A stretch of DNA of 40,914 nucleotides from assembly GCA_030691385.1 (NCBI GenBank), contig JAUYEI010000053.1:1-40914 (forward strand), read 5' to 3'. Shown one piece after another: positions 1 to 7,724 of this stretch; within the stretch, counting starts at the first letter, position 1; every line of letters begins with the position of its first letter. The notes beneath the pieces were generated by a model that saw only the letters and a list, made by a program, of their open reading frames with translations, had not been told where the DNA came from and did not search any database. The position numbers and the translations under genes were made by a program. This DNA comes from Azonexus sp. (GTDB lineage: Bacteria; Pseudomonadota; Gammaproteobacteria; Burkholderiales; Rhodocyclaceae).

Positions 1-89
1 CAGCCCGAGTTCCGCAGCCCCCGCCAGTCCCGAGTAGCGCAGGGAACCGGCGCAGCCGGCACCGACCCAGGGTCGCCTTCTTCTTTGGC

Positions 90-121
90 TACTTTCTTCT
101 TGGCGAAGCAAGAAGAAAGTA
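90..121. repeat. Perfect inverted repeat, 12-bp arms
   Basis: TACTTTCTTCTT at 90-101 and its exact complement at 110-121 flank an 8-base loop (GGCGAAGC). The surrounding GC-rich sequence has no convincing gene. Similar TTCTTTGGCGAAGCAAAGAA-type hairpins are scattered between genes in many beta- and gamma-proteobacteria, so this is probably a dispersed intergenic hairpin; that recognition is from memory. It lies downstream of rfaE2 on the minus strand and could act as a transcription stop there, although no T-run follows. Confidence 0.7.
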
Positions 122-129
122 CGCTCGCG

Positions 130-184
130 CCTCAAGCGCGAAAACCTGTGGTTGCGAAGGGGCACCGACACCTCAAGCGCGAAA
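130..184. repeat. Short direct repeat, 14 bp, two copies
   Basis: CCTCAAGCGCGAAA occurs at 130-143 and again at 171-184, separated by 27 bases. Positions 1-213 contain only this pair and the hairpin at 90-121; no reading frame there looks like a gene. Meaning unknown. Confidence 0.6.
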
Positions 185-213
185 CCCACCGGGTGTAAGA
201 CCCCGGCGGCTAA

Positions 214-702
214 TCAAAGCCGCCGAATCTTCTCCAGCAGCGCCGTCGTCGACTTCTGATGAATGAACGGTATCGAATGCACCGTTCCCCCCCAGCCCCG
301 TACTTCACTGCAACCGACAATCTTGTCCACCGGCCAGTCACCGCCCTTGACGAGAATGTCCGGCCGGCATTCGAGGATGCGCTGCAGCGGCGTGTCTTCG
401 TCGAACCACGTGACCAGTGCAACACATTCCAGGGCGGCCATCACGGCCAGCCGGTCTTCGAGCAGATTGACCGGCCGATCGTCGCCCTTGCCCTGGCGTT
501 TCACCGAGGCGTCGGTGTTGAGCCCCACCACCAGGCTGGTGCCGAGCGCTGCGGCCTGGGCCAGATAGGTGACATGGCCGCGGTGCAGGATGTCGAAACA
601 GCCGTTGGTGAAGACCAGGGGGTGGGCGAGCTGGGCGACTCTGGCGGTCAGCTGCTCGGGCGGGCAGATTTTTGTTTCGAAGCGGGGGGCGGCGTAGGTC
701 AT
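214..702 (-). CDS. rfaE2: D-glycero-beta-D-manno-heptose 1-phosphate adenylyltransferase
   Basis: 162 residues. The protein transfers AMP to heptose 1-phosphate to make ADP-heptose for the lipopolysaccharide inner core, in the cytoplasm. It is a nucleotidyltransferase of the cytidylyltransferase fold: the signature NGCFDILHRGHV (about residues 33-44, with the HxGH ATP-binding motif) and the KGGDW segment near residue 120 are intact. Length matches the stand-alone RfaE2 form rather than the fused HldE, so a separate HldA kinase is expected elsewhere. Start is the ATG at 702; the gene is divergent from the TRAP operon. The phosphoheptose isomerase-like gene at 5525-6124 could serve the same pathway. 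Confidence 0.93.
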   Translation of the reverse strand: MTYAAPRFETKICPPEQLTARVAQLAHPLVFTNGCFDILHRGHVTYLAQAAALGTSLVVGLNTDASVKRQGKGDDRPVNLLEDRLAVMAALECVALVTWFDEDTPLQRILECRPDILVKGGDWPVDKIVGCSEVRGWGGTVHSIPFIHQKSTTALLEKIRRL

Positions 703-846
703 CGCGACATCACGGGTTGAGGACAGGCCGTCATTTTAGTGCCAGTTGGCGGGCGGCGCCGGATTGTCGCGCCAGCCCCCTGTCATCCTCATGTAACATC
801 GGCTGGCTAGTGTGCAGGGCACTCCATCGAACCCAGCGGAATTCAA

Positions 847-1749
847 TTGCCCTTGCTCCGGCGCAGCACCTTCCCGGCCCTCGTTGCGCTACTTGTCAGC
901 CTCTTGCTGACGGCCTGCTCGCCGCGTCAGATGGTGATCGGCAGCATCGCCGACGAACTGGCGGCGCAAGGGCAGGCCAGCGAAAACGATCTCGATCTGG
1001 CCCGCGAGGCCAGCGCCTTCTATCTGAAATTATCCGAATCCGTGCTGCGCAGCGACCCCGGTCATCGTGGGTTGGCCGAGTCGGTGGCCGGTGGCTTCAC
1101 CCAATACGCCTACGCTTTCGTGGCTTTCGAGGCGGACCGCATCGAGGCGAAGGACGCCAAGGCGGCCGAACGCCTGCGCCGCCGCGCTGCGCAGCTTTAT
1201 CGCCGGGCGCATCAGCACGCCATGGCGGCACTGGAAAAGGAAAGTCCGGGTTTCGCCCGCGCCCTCAATGCGCCACAGGCGGCCGACTGGCCGAAGCTGG
1301 CGCCGGCCCGGGTCGGTCTTGCCTACTGGGCGGCGGCTTCGTGGGGCGGCTGGATTTCGTTGTCGAAGGACGATCCCGATGTGGTGGCCGATCTGCCGCA
1401 GGCGGTGCGCCTGACGCAGCTCTCCTGGCAGGCCGATCCGGCCTGGGGGCAGGGCGCATTGACCGGATTGCTGGCGACGTTCGAGGCATCCCGGCCGGGC
1501 GGCAGCCAGTCGCAGGCGCTGATCTGGTACGACCAGGCGATTGCCCAGGGCGGTGGCAGCAGTGCCGGCGCGCTGGTCGGCAAGGCCGAGGGTTATGCCC
1601 AGCCGGTCGGCGACCGGGCGCTGTTCGAGTCGCTGCTCAAGCAGGCCGTGGCCATCAAGGATGCGCCGGACAGCCCGCAGGCATTGCAAAACGAAGTCAT
1701 GCGCCGCCGTGCGGCATGGCTGCTGGAGCAGGCGCCTGACCTGTTTTGA
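847..1749 (+). CDS. TRAP transporter T-component lipoprotein (TatT family)
   Basis: 300 residues, TTG start with only a weak AGCGGA upstream. The N-terminus is a lipoprotein signal (hydrophobic stretch then LLTAC, lipid-modified Cys at about residue 24). The rest is alpha-helical and alanine-rich with TPR-like character, and motifs such as AYWAAASWGGWISLSKD are typical of the TatT family. In Treponema pallidum the homologous protein forms a trimer that docks the periplasmic binding protein of a TRAP transporter. Here it is the first gene of a T-P-QM cluster, 25 bases ahead of dctP. Substrate unknown; a hydrophobic ligand has been suggested for this subclass. Confidence 0.85.
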   Translation: MPLLRRSTFPALVALLVSLLLTACSPRQMVIGSIADELAAQGQASENDLDLAREASAFYLKLSESVLRSDPGHRGLAESVAGGFTQYAYAFVAFEADRIEAKDAKAAERLRRRAAQLYRRAHQHAMAALEKESPGFARALNAPQAADWPKLAPARVGLAYWAAASWGGWISLSKDDPDVVADLPQAVRLTQLSWQADPAWGQGALTGLLATFEASRPGGSQSQALIWYDQAIAQGGGSSAGALVGKAEGYAQPVGDRALFESLLKQAVAIKDAPDSPQALQNEVMRRRAAWLLEQAPDLF

Positions 1750-1774
1750 ACGACCAGAATCCCCGGAGAGAAAA

Positions 1775-2776
1775 ATGAAAATCAGACTGGCTGCGCTCCT
1801 GCTCGGCACCGTGCTTGCTCTTAACGCCTTTGCCGCTGACAAGCAATTGCGCATCGGCACGCTGGCCGCGAAGAATTCGCTCTACCACCGCCAGCTCATG
1901 GAGCTCGGCGAAGCCTGGCGCACGGCGCAGGGCGGCAGCGGCAAGTATCTGGTCTATCCGGATGGCAGCCAGGGTGGTGAGACGGACATGGTGCGCCGCA
2001 TGCGCATCGGCCAGTTGCAGGGCGGCCTGCTCTCGGTGGTCGGCCTGCGTGAGATCGAGCCGTCGATTGCCGCGCTGCAGAACATGCCAATGATGTTCAA
2101 GAGCTGGGACGAGGTCGATTACGTACGCGAGAAGATGCGCCCGGCCATGGAAAAGAAATTCCTCGAAAAGGGTTTTGTCGTGCTTGCCTGGGGCGACGCC
2201 GGCTGGGTGCGCTTTTTCAGCAAGACGCCGGCCTTCGCGCCGAACGATTTCAAGGGCATGAAATTCTTCGCCTGGGGGGCCGAGGCCGACCAGCAGGAAA
2301 TCATGAAGAACCTCGGTTACACGCCGGTGCCGCTGGAAACGGCTGACATCCTGCCGGCCATCCAGACCGGCATGATCAACGCTGTGCCGTCGACACCCTA
2401 TTTCGCGCTGGCGACGCAGATCTACACGACGGCCAACAATATGCTGGACCTCAACTGGTCGCCGATTGTCGGCGCCCTGATCATCACCAAGAAGGCCTGG
2501 GACGAGCTGACGCCGGAAGGCCAGGTCATCGTCCGCGAGGCCGGCGCCAAGGCCGGTGTCCAGCTACGCGCCAAGGCCCGGCAGGAGGTCGACGAGGCCG
2601 TCGAGGCGATGAAAAAGCGTGGCCTGAGCGTCAACAAGCCCAATGCCGAGCAGATGAAGGAATGGAATGCGCTGGCCGACGGGCTCTACCCGCGCATCCG
2701 CGGCAAGCTCGTGCCAGCCGAGCAGTTCGACGAAGTCGTCGCGCTGCTCAAGGCTTTCCGCGCCGGCAAGAAGTAG
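1775..2776 (+). CDS. dctP: TRAP transporter substrate-binding protein, DctP family
   Basis: 333 residues, periplasmic. The ATG at 1775 follows a good ribosome site (GGAGAG) and opens a Sec signal peptide ending ...NAFAAD (cleavage about residue 21). DctP features are clear: RIGTLAAKNSLYH at the mature N-terminus, YPDGSQGGETDMVRRM near residue 62, and the FKGMKFFAWGAEAD segment with the ligand-contacting region near residue 160. The open frame extends upstream into tatT but the signal peptide fixes the start. The protein delivers an organic acid or lipid-like ligand to the membrane permease encoded downstream; the ligand cannot be told from sequence. Confidence 0.92.
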   Translation: MKIRLAALLLGTVLALNAFAADKQLRIGTLAAKNSLYHRQLMELGEAWRTAQGGSGKYLVYPDGSQGGETDMVRRMRIGQLQGGLLSVVGLREIEPSIAALQNMPMMFKSWDEVDYVREKMRPAMEKKFLEKGFVVLAWGDAGWVRFFSKTPAFAPNDFKGMKFFAWGAEADQQEIMKNLGYTPVPLETADILPAIQTGMINAVPSTPYFALATQIYTTANNMLDLNWSPIVGALIITKKAWDELTPEGQVIVREAGAKAGVQLRAKARQEVDEAVEAMKKRGLSVNKPNAEQMKEWNALADGLYPRIRGKLVPAEQFDEVVALLKAFRAGKK

Positions 2777-2828
2777 GGCGGCCGAGAGGCTGTTTGTTTG
2801 AGTGGAAAAAGTAATGAATCCCAGAACC

Positions 2829-2966
2829 TCACCGCAGAGACGCGGAGGCGCAGAGAATAACTTAAAAACAAAGGCTTGCGGCAGTTGCGGCGCTCCCCCG
2901 GAAGGTGAGCCGAATAGTCTCCACAAGTCTTTGTCTTGCCTCTGTGCCTCTGCGCCTTTGCGGTTC
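2829..2966. mobile_element. Foldback (MITE-like) element in the TRAP operon
   Basis: The left end reads TCACCGCAGAGACGCGGAGG; the right end, on the other strand, reads AACCGCAAAGGCGCAGAGG. The arms match over about 26 bases with a few mismatches. A second nested pair, ACAAAGGCTTG near 2869 and CAAGTCTTTGT near 2922, continues the stem inward, so almost the whole 138 bp can fold back on itself. No transposase is encoded. The ACCGCAGAGGCGCAGAGG-type sequence is familiar from small intergenic repeats in many bacteria (from memory). It separates dctP from the permease gene and ends about 17 bases before the permease start. Confidence 0.75.
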
Positions 2967-2982
2967 AACAGAGTTATTTAGA

Positions 2983-4821
2983 ATGAATCCCCTGCGCCGT
3001 CTCGGTGAGTTCGATGCGCTGATCGCCGGTGGCGCGCTGCTCGTCATGCTGCTCGTGCCGCTGCTCGAAATCGTCATGCGCCCGCTGTTCGGTTCGGGCA
3101 TCGACAACGCGCCGGTGCTCGTCCAGCACTGCGGCCTGCTGCTCGCCATGTTCGGCGCGCTGCTCGCCGAGCGCGGCCTGCACCTGAGCGCGCTGGGCGC
3201 CGGCTTCACCGCCTCGCGCAATCCACTCGTCCGCCATGGCGCGGTGGTTTTCGGCAAGGCCAGCGCCGCTGTGCTCTGCGGCATGCTGGCGCAGGCGAGC
3301 TGGACTTTCGTCGCCAGCGAAATGGAGATGCCGCGCGACATCGCCTACGGCATCGCTGGCTGGATGTTCGAAATCGCCATGCCGGCCGGCTTCGCGCTAA
3401 TCGGCCTCAAGCTCGCCTCGCGCATCACGCCCAGGCTGGCTGGCCGCATCGTGCTGGCGCTCGCCTTGCCGGCCGCCGGCTACGTCTTCGCCCAGCATTT
3501 CGATGGCAGCAGCTTGCCGATCTGGCCCTTCGCCCTGTGGCTGACGCTGATCCTCTTCTGCGGTGCGCCGATCTTTGCCGTGCTCGGCGGGCTGGCCCTG
3601 GCGCTGTTCTGGAGCGAAGGCCAGCCGCTGGCCTCGGTGCCGCTCAGTCACTACCAGATCACGGTCAATCCCTCGCTGCCGGCCCTGCCGCTGTTTACGC
3701 TGGCCGGCCTGATCTTCGCCCGGACCGGTGCGGCGGCGCGGCTCGGCGAAGTGTTCACGGCCGCCTTCGGCAGCGGCGTGGCCGGCACGGCGATCGCAGC
3801 GGCGGTGCTCTGTTCCTTTTTCACTGCCTTCACCGGCGGCAGCGGCGTCACCATCCTGGCCCTTGGCGGCTTGCTGCTGCCGCTGCTCACCAAGGCCGGG
3901 TTTCCCGAACGGCGCGGCATCAGCCTGGTGACCAGCGCCAGCGCCCTCGGCGTGCTGCTGGCGCCGTCGGTGCCGCTGATCATGTACGCCATCATCGCCC
4001 GCGTGCCGATCAACACCATGTTCCTCGCCGGCGTGCTGCCAGCGATCGTCATGGTCGCCTGCCTGCTGCTGGTCGGCGGCTATTTGCGGCGGGGCGGCAT
4101 TATTCCGGCCGCAACCGGCATTGCTACGGTCAACCGGAAAAACGAGCCAAAATCGAAAAGTCTGGGCAGCGCGCTGTGGGTGGCCAAATGGGAGTTGTTG
4201 GCGCCGGTCGTCGCCATCGGCTCGCTGGTCAGCGGCATCGCGACGCCGACCGAGAGCGCCGCGCTGACGGCCATGTACGCGCTGCTCACGCAGTCCATCG
4301 CGCATCGCGAACTCGATTGGTCGGGCATCCGCAAGACGCTGGCCGATTGCGCCGAGGTCATCGGCGGCATCATGCTCATCCTCGGCATGGCGCTCGGCCT
4401 GACCAACTACCTCGTCGATGCCGGCATCCCCGATGCGGCCATCGACTGGGTGCAGTCGGTGCTGCCCAACAAGTTCGCCTTCCTCATCGCGCTGAACCTG
4501 TTCCTGCTGCTGGCCGGGGCCTTGATGGAAATCTACGCGGCGATTGTCGTCCTCGTCCCGCTGCTTCTGCCCGTGGCCATGGCTTACGGCGTCGACCCGG
4601 TGCATTTCGGGGTGATTTTCCTGGCCAATATCGAGATGGGCTTTCTCTGCCCGCCGGCCGGCATGAACATCTATTTCGCCTCGGCGATGTTTGCCAAGTC
4701 GATTCGCTACGTCGCCGCCGCTGTGTTGCCGGCGGTGTTCGCCATGTTTGTCGGCGCGCTGATCATTTCGGCCCTGCCCTGGCTGGCCACCTGGTTGCCC
4801 CAGGCTTTCGGCGTGCACTAA
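2983..4821 (+). CDS. dctQM: TRAP transporter fused permease (DctQ-DctM)
   Basis: 612 residues, inner membrane. Residues 1 to about 165 form the small four-helix DctQ domain; about 175-612 form the twelve-helix DctM domain that carries ligand with sodium. Typical DctM segments are present: LPLFTLAG, FFTAFTGGSGVTILALGG, LLAPSVPLIMYAI, GIATPTESAA, LANIEMGFLCPPAGMNIYFAS. The start chosen is the ATG at 2983; no Shine-Dalgarno sequence is visible, possibly because the foldback element at 2829-2966 sits just upstream. Residues about 382-393 (TVNRKNEPKSKS), in a loop between helices, are encoded by a copy of the 35-bp dispersed repeat. Confidence 0.93.
   Translation: MNPLRRLGEFDALIAGGALLVMLLVPLLEIVMRPLFGSGIDNAPVLVQHCGLLLAMFGALLAERGLHLSALGAGFTASRNPLVRHGAVVFGKASAAVLCGMLAQASWTFVASEMEMPRDIAYGIAGWMFEIAMPAGFALIGLKLASRITPRLAGRIVLALALPAAGYVFAQHFDGSSLPIWPFALWLTLILFCGAPIFAVLGGLALALFWSEGQPLASVPLSHYQITVNPSLPALPLFTLAGLIFARTGAAARLGEVFTAAFGSGVAGTAIAAAVLCSFFTAFTGGSGVTILALGGLLLPLLTKAGFPERRGISLVTSASALGVLLAPSVPLIMYAIIARVPINTMFLAGVLPAIVMVACLLLVGGYLRRGGIIPAATGIATVNRKNEPKSKSLGSALWVAKWELLAPVVAIGSLVSGIATPTESAALTAMYALLTQSIAHRELDWSGIRKTLADCAEVIGGIMLILGMALGLTNYLVDAGIPDAAIDWVQSVLPNKFAFLIALNLFLLLAGALMEIYAAIVVLVPLLLPVAMAYGVDPVHFGVIFLANIEMGFLCPPAGMNIYFASAMFAKSIRYVAAAVLPAVFAMFVGALIISALPWLATWLPQAFGVH
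4126..4160 (+). repeat. Dispersed 35-bp repeat, copy 1 (in dctQM)
   Basis: Begins ACGGTCAACCGGAAAAA and ends GCCAAAATCGAAAAG. It lies in sense orientation inside the permease gene and encodes T-V-N-R-K-N in a hydrophilic loop between two membrane helices. The first 17 bases are identical to those of copies 4 and 6. Confidence 0.85.
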
Positions 4822-4833
4822 GGCTCAAAGCAA

Positions 4834-4857
4834 TCAGGCCGCCTTGCGGCGGCCTGA
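4834..4857. terminator. Stem-loop between convergent genes
   Basis: TCAGGCCGCC at 4834-4843 and GGCGGCCTGA at 4848-4857 form a perfect 10-bp stem with a TTGC loop. It sits between the 3' ends of dctQM (+) and the BON-domain gene (-) and can serve both. There is no long T-run on either side, so it may be a weak intrinsic terminator or mainly protect 3' ends. Confidence 0.65.
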
Positions 4858-4865
4858 GCGATGGT

Positions 4866-5528
4866 TCAGCGATTTTCGACCGGGGCGCTGGCCGGCGGCG
4901 GGTTGCGCGCGCCGAGCGTCTGGTTGTCGAGGCGACGGGTGTCTTCATCACCGACGACTTCCAGCACGTTGACGACCTTCTTGACGCCGGAGGTGGTGCG
5001 CGCGACATCGACGGCGACCTTGGCCTCGCGGGCGTTGACGATGCCCATCAGATGGACGATGGCGCGCTCGGTGACAACCTTGATGTGGTTGGCCGAAATC
5101 TGGTTGGAGTCAACCAGCCGGGCCTTGACCTTGGAGTCGATGTACGAATCGGTGCTGCGGCTGCCGAGTGACGAGGCCGGGCCGATGCCCAGTTCGTTGT
5201 ACACCTCGCGGACGCCGTCGAGCTTGCGCGTTTCGGCTTCGATGGCGGCCTTGGCTTCCTCGTTCGGCACTTCGCCGGTAATCAGCACGCGTCGGTTGTA
5301 CGAGGTGAAATTGATGTGCGAGAAGGTCTTGTATTGGTCGGGAACCCGCTGGGCAGCCTTCCATTCGGTCGTTTCGTCGTCGGTCTGGGTGCCGGTCGAG
5401 CGGCGATCATGAGCCGACATGACACCGACGGCAGCGCCGCCGATGATGGCGGGAACGCAGCCCTGGAGCATGGGCAGGAGGGTGATCAGCGCCGCAGCGG
5501 CGAGGGTGAGTTTGGCTTTTTGCATCAT
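4866..5528 (-). CDS. dolP: BON-domain outer-membrane lipoprotein (DolP/YraP-like)
   Basis: 220 residues. Start is the ATG at 5528 (GGGAG upstream), which overlaps the stop of the SIS-domain gene as ATGA, suggesting translational coupling. A lipoprotein signal ends LPMLQGC (Cys about residue 23). Two BON domains follow (about 55-125 and 130-205), with the typical VLITGEVPNEEAK and VHLMGIVNAREAKVAVDVAR segments. In E. coli DolP binds anionic phospholipid at division sites and supports envelope integrity. The order yraN, diaA, dolP with divergent rsmI is the same as in E. coli, which supports the assignment. The C-terminal tail is proline-rich. Confidence 0.85.
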   Translation of the reverse strand: MMQKAKLTLAAAALITLLPMLQGCVPAIIGGAAVGVMSAHDRRSTGTQTDDETTEWKAAQRVPDQYKTFSHINFTSYNRRVLITGEVPNEEAKAAIEAETRKLDGVREVYNELGIGPASSLGSRSTDSYIDSKVKARLVDSNQISANHIKVVTERAIVHLMGIVNAREAKVAVDVARTTSGVKKVVNVLEVVGDEDTRRLDNQTLGARNPPPASAPVENR

Positions 5529-6124
5529 TCGACTCCCAATAAAAGTGCATCGATTCCATCGCACAGGCAATGGATGACGAGCAGGTGGGTTTCCTGAATT
5601 CGCGCCGTCCGGTCGGCCGGCACGCAGAGATGAATATCGTCGTCACGCAGCATGTCGCCGATCAGCCCGCCGCCCTTGCCGGTCAGCGCGACGACGTGCA
5701 TGTCGTGTTCGTGCGCCGACTTGATGGCTTCGATGACGTTGGCCGAGTTGCCGGACGTTGAAATGGCCAGCAGGACATCGCCGGCGTGGCCGAGGCCGCG
5801 CACCTGGCGGGAGAAAATCTGGCTGAACGAATAGTCGTTGGCGACCGCCGTGATGATCGAGGTGTCGGTGGTCAGCGCGATGGCGGCCAGTTCCTGGCGT
5901 TCGGCCTCGAAACGGCCGATCAGTTCAGCGGCGAAATGCTGGGCATCGCCAGCCGAGCCGCCGTTGCCGCAGGCGAGAATCTTGCCGCCGTTGATCAGGC
6001 AGTTGGTCATCGTTTCGATCGCCGCGGCAATCGGGGCGGCCATCATGTCGACGGCATTCAGCTTGGTTTGGGCGCTGTCTTCGAAATGCTTGGCAACGCG
6101 GGCGATCAAATCCATATCGTTCAA
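5525..6124 (-). CDS. diaA: SIS-domain protein, DiaA / phosphoheptose isomerase family
   Basis: 199 residues, one SIS (sugar isomerase) domain. CGNGGSAGDAQHFAAELIGRFE and AISTSGNSANVIEAI are the sugar-phosphate binding loops. Overall wording is closer to E. coli DiaA (VRGLGHAGDVLLAIST, RTARIQETHLLVIHCLCDLID-like C-terminus) and the neighbours match the E. coli diaA locus, where the protein helps DnaA open the origin. However, the Glu in HFAAEL and the His in QETHLLVIH, which correspond to catalytic residues of GmhA (sedoheptulose 7-phosphate isomerase) by my alignment, are kept. It may therefore be the heptose enzyme, DiaA, or both. Start is the ATG at 6124. Confidence 0.85.
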   Translation of the reverse strand: MNDMDLIARVAKHFEDSAQTKLNAVDMMAAPIAAAIETMTNCLINGGKILACGNGGSAGDAQHFAAELIGRFEAERQELAAIALTTDTSIITAVANDYSFSQIFSRQVRGLGHAGDVLLAISTSGNSANVIEAIKSAHEHDMHVVALTGKGGGLIGDMLRDDDIHLCVPADRTARIQETHLLVIHCLCDGIDALLLGVE

Positions 6125-6156
6125 TGAGTTGGGGCTAAAAGTAAAAGCATTCTACC

Positions 6157-6522
6157 TCACAGCTCGACGAAGACTTCGAACGCCAGTCGTTGCCATGGAT
6201 TTTTATTGTCGCTCAGAGACGACACGCGGGCGCTGAGCCGGTCGCCGGCGTCCATCGCGGCTGCCACGGCGCGATTCTGGGCGCGCGGCACGTAGCCCAG
6301 TTGGTGGCCGCGCCATTCGACGCGAATGGCATTGCGGTCATGTTTGTTGTCGGGTTCGCGGATCAGGGCCAGGGTATCGCCGACCCTGATTTCCGCCCAG
6401 AAGGTTTCCAGCGCGTAAAACTGGCTGCCGGCCAGCGGCGAATTCTGGACCAGCATGCGGATGCTGTCGGCCTGTGCGGCCGTCAGCCAAAAGGCCAGGC
6501 TAATCGTCAGCAAAAAACGCAT
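6157..6522 (-). CDS. Exported HIRAN-domain protein
   Basis: 121 residues starting at the ATG at 6522, which overlaps the 3' end of yraN by 23 bases. Residues 1-18 (MRFLLTISLAFWLTAAQA) look like a Sec signal peptide. The remainder is a single HIRAN domain: LVQNSPLAGSQFYA, LALIREPDNKHDRNAIRV (the hallmark EPxNxxDxNAI motif) and LGYVPRAQN. HIRAN domains are known mainly as DNA-end binding modules fused to SWI2/SNF2 helicases and nucleases; a free, secreted copy has unknown function. An earlier in-frame start at 6549 would bury the signal peptide and is less likely. Confidence 0.8.
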   Translation of the reverse strand: MRFLLTISLAFWLTAAQADSIRMLVQNSPLAGSQFYALETFWAEIRVGDTLALIREPDNKHDRNAIRVEWRGHQLGYVPRAQNRAVAAAMDAGDRLSARVSSLSDNKNPWQRLAFEVFVEL

Positions 6523-6862
6523 TTTTGATCCATTCGAGTCGCTCGCCATCGATCAGCACGCAGTCGAAACGGCAGTCGCAATCCCGCTGGCCGAGCAGGT
6601 AATGCTGGGCGGCGAGGACGATGCGCCGCCGTTTGCCGGCCGTGATGCTCGCCCCGGCGCCACCGAAATCGCTGCGGCTGCGCTGGCGGACTTCGACGAA
6701 AACCAGCACCTTGCCGTCGCGGCAAATGAGGTCGATCTCGCCGCCGCGGATTCTGAAATTGCGCGAAATTTCCGGTAGACCGTGGGATTCGAGATAACGT
6801 GCCGCCCGCTCCTCGGCTTCGCGGCCGCGCGTCGTGGTGGTATCGTTGGTCTTTGCCTGCAT
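6500..6862 (-). CDS. yraN: YraN family protein (UPF0102, nuclease-fold)
   Basis: 120 residues. The family has a restriction-endonuclease-like fold of unknown substrate; the motif GGEIDLICRDGKVLVFVEVRQR (residues about 42-63), with the ExD and E-V-K/R residues of that fold, is intact. The open frame continues upstream to 7216 but crosses rsmI; the ATG at 6862 gives the usual family length. This start is only about 25 bases from the divergent rsmI start. Residues about 27-38 (GLPEISRNFR) are encoded by a repeat-like segment (copy 2); that sequence also fits the family, so the match may be partly coincidental. Confidence 0.88.
   Translation of the reverse strand: MQAKTNDTTTTRGREAEERAARYLESHGLPEISRNFRIRGGEIDLICRDGKVLVFVEVRQRSRSDFGGAGASITAGKRRRIVLAAQHYLLGQRDCDCRFDCVLIDGERLEWIKNAFFADD
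6749..6783 (-). repeat. Dispersed 35-bp repeat, copy 2 (in yraN)
   Basis: On the minus strand it begins ACGGTCTACCGGAAATTT (one change in the core) and ends CAATTTCAGAA. Its 3' half contains the inverted pair GAAATT / AATTTC around TCGCGC. Read in the yraN frame it gives G-L-P-E-I-S-R-N-F-R, not T-V-N-R-K. This is one of the weaker copies. Confidence 0.55.
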
Positions 6863-6887
6863 CCGGGTTTCAAATGACGGAAGAATG

Positions 6888-7724
6888 ATGGAAGAATCCG
6901 CCGCATTGTATGTCGTCCCGACACCGCTCGGGAATCTCGCCGATTTGACCCGTCGCGCCGAGGAAATCCTGCGCACCGTGCCCTGGGTCGCCGCCGAGGA
7001 CACCCGCCACAGCGGCCCGCTGCTCAAGCAGCTCGGTGCCCAGGCGCGGACCATTCCGGCCCACCGGCACAACGAACACGAAGCGGCTGCCCGCATCGTC
7101 GAAAAGCTGCAGGCCGGCGAAGCCGTGGCGCTCATTTCCGACGCCGGCACGCCGGGCATTTCCGACCCCGGCGCCCGCATCGTCGCCGCCGTCCGCGCCG
7201 CCGGCTGCAAGGTCATCCCGCTGCCCGGCCCGTGCGCCGCGACGACGGCGCTGTCCGGTTCCGGTCTGCTCGACGAGCATTTCCTGTTCTACGGCTTCCT
7301 GCCTTCCAAGGGTGGCCAGCGCCGGCAAGCGCTGGAAGAGCTGCGCGAACAGCCCTGCGCCCTGCTCTTCTACGAAGCCCCGCACCGCGTGCTGGAAACG
7401 GTCGAGGACATGGCGACGGTGTTCGGCGAGCGCACGCTGGTCATCGCCCGCGAACTGACCAAGCTGTTCGAAACCATCCATTCCCTGCCCGTGGCCGAAG
7501 GGCTCGCCTGGCTCAAGGAAGACCCGAACCGCCAGCGCGGCGAATTTGTCCTGATGCTCTCTGGCGCCCCGGCCAATGCCGAAAGCGGCGAAGGCGAACG
7601 TGTCCTGAAACTGCTGCTGGCTGAGGGGCTGCCGGTCAAACAGGCGGCCAAACTGGCCTCGGCGATTACCGGCGCAGCCAAGAATGCGCTTTACGACCTG
7701 GCGCTGGCGCTCAAGGCCGGATAG
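6888..7724 (+). CDS. rsmI: 16S rRNA 2'-O-ribose C1402 methyltransferase
   Basis: 278 residues. RsmI methylates the 2'-hydroxyl of C1402 in the decoding centre of 16S rRNA, using S-adenosylmethionine. The tetrapyrrole-methylase fold is plain: LYVVPTPLGNLADLTRRA at the N-terminus, AEDTRHSGPLLKQLG, ALISDAGTPGISDPGARIV, the LPGPCAATTALSGSG loop and FYGFLPSKGGQR. Two ATG codons are in tandem (6885 and 6888); the GGAAG at 6879-6883 favours 6888. Divergent from yraN with almost no intergenic space. Confidence 0.93.
   Translation: MEESAALYVVPTPLGNLADLTRRAEEILRTVPWVAAEDTRHSGPLLKQLGAQARTIPAHRHNEHEAAARIVEKLQAGEAVALISDAGTPGISDPGARIVAAVRAAGCKVIPLPGPCAATTALSGSGLLDEHFLFYGFLPSKGGQRRQALEELREQPCALLFYEAPHRVLETVEDMATVFGERTLVIARELTKLFETIHSLPVAEGLAWLKEDPNRQRGEFVLMLSGAPANAESGEGERVLKLLLAEGLPVKQAAKLASAITGAAKNALYDLALALKAG

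Noticed and set aside
3660..3680. ACGGTCAATCCC in dctQM
   Set aside because: Encodes ITVNPSLPALPLFTLAG, a conserved DctM segment, and lacks the A/T half of the repeat.
3397..4818. 473-residue open frame on the minus strand, rich in Gln, Asp, Arg and His
   Set aside because: Shadow of the permease gene; its composition is the mirror of a hydrophobic membrane protein.
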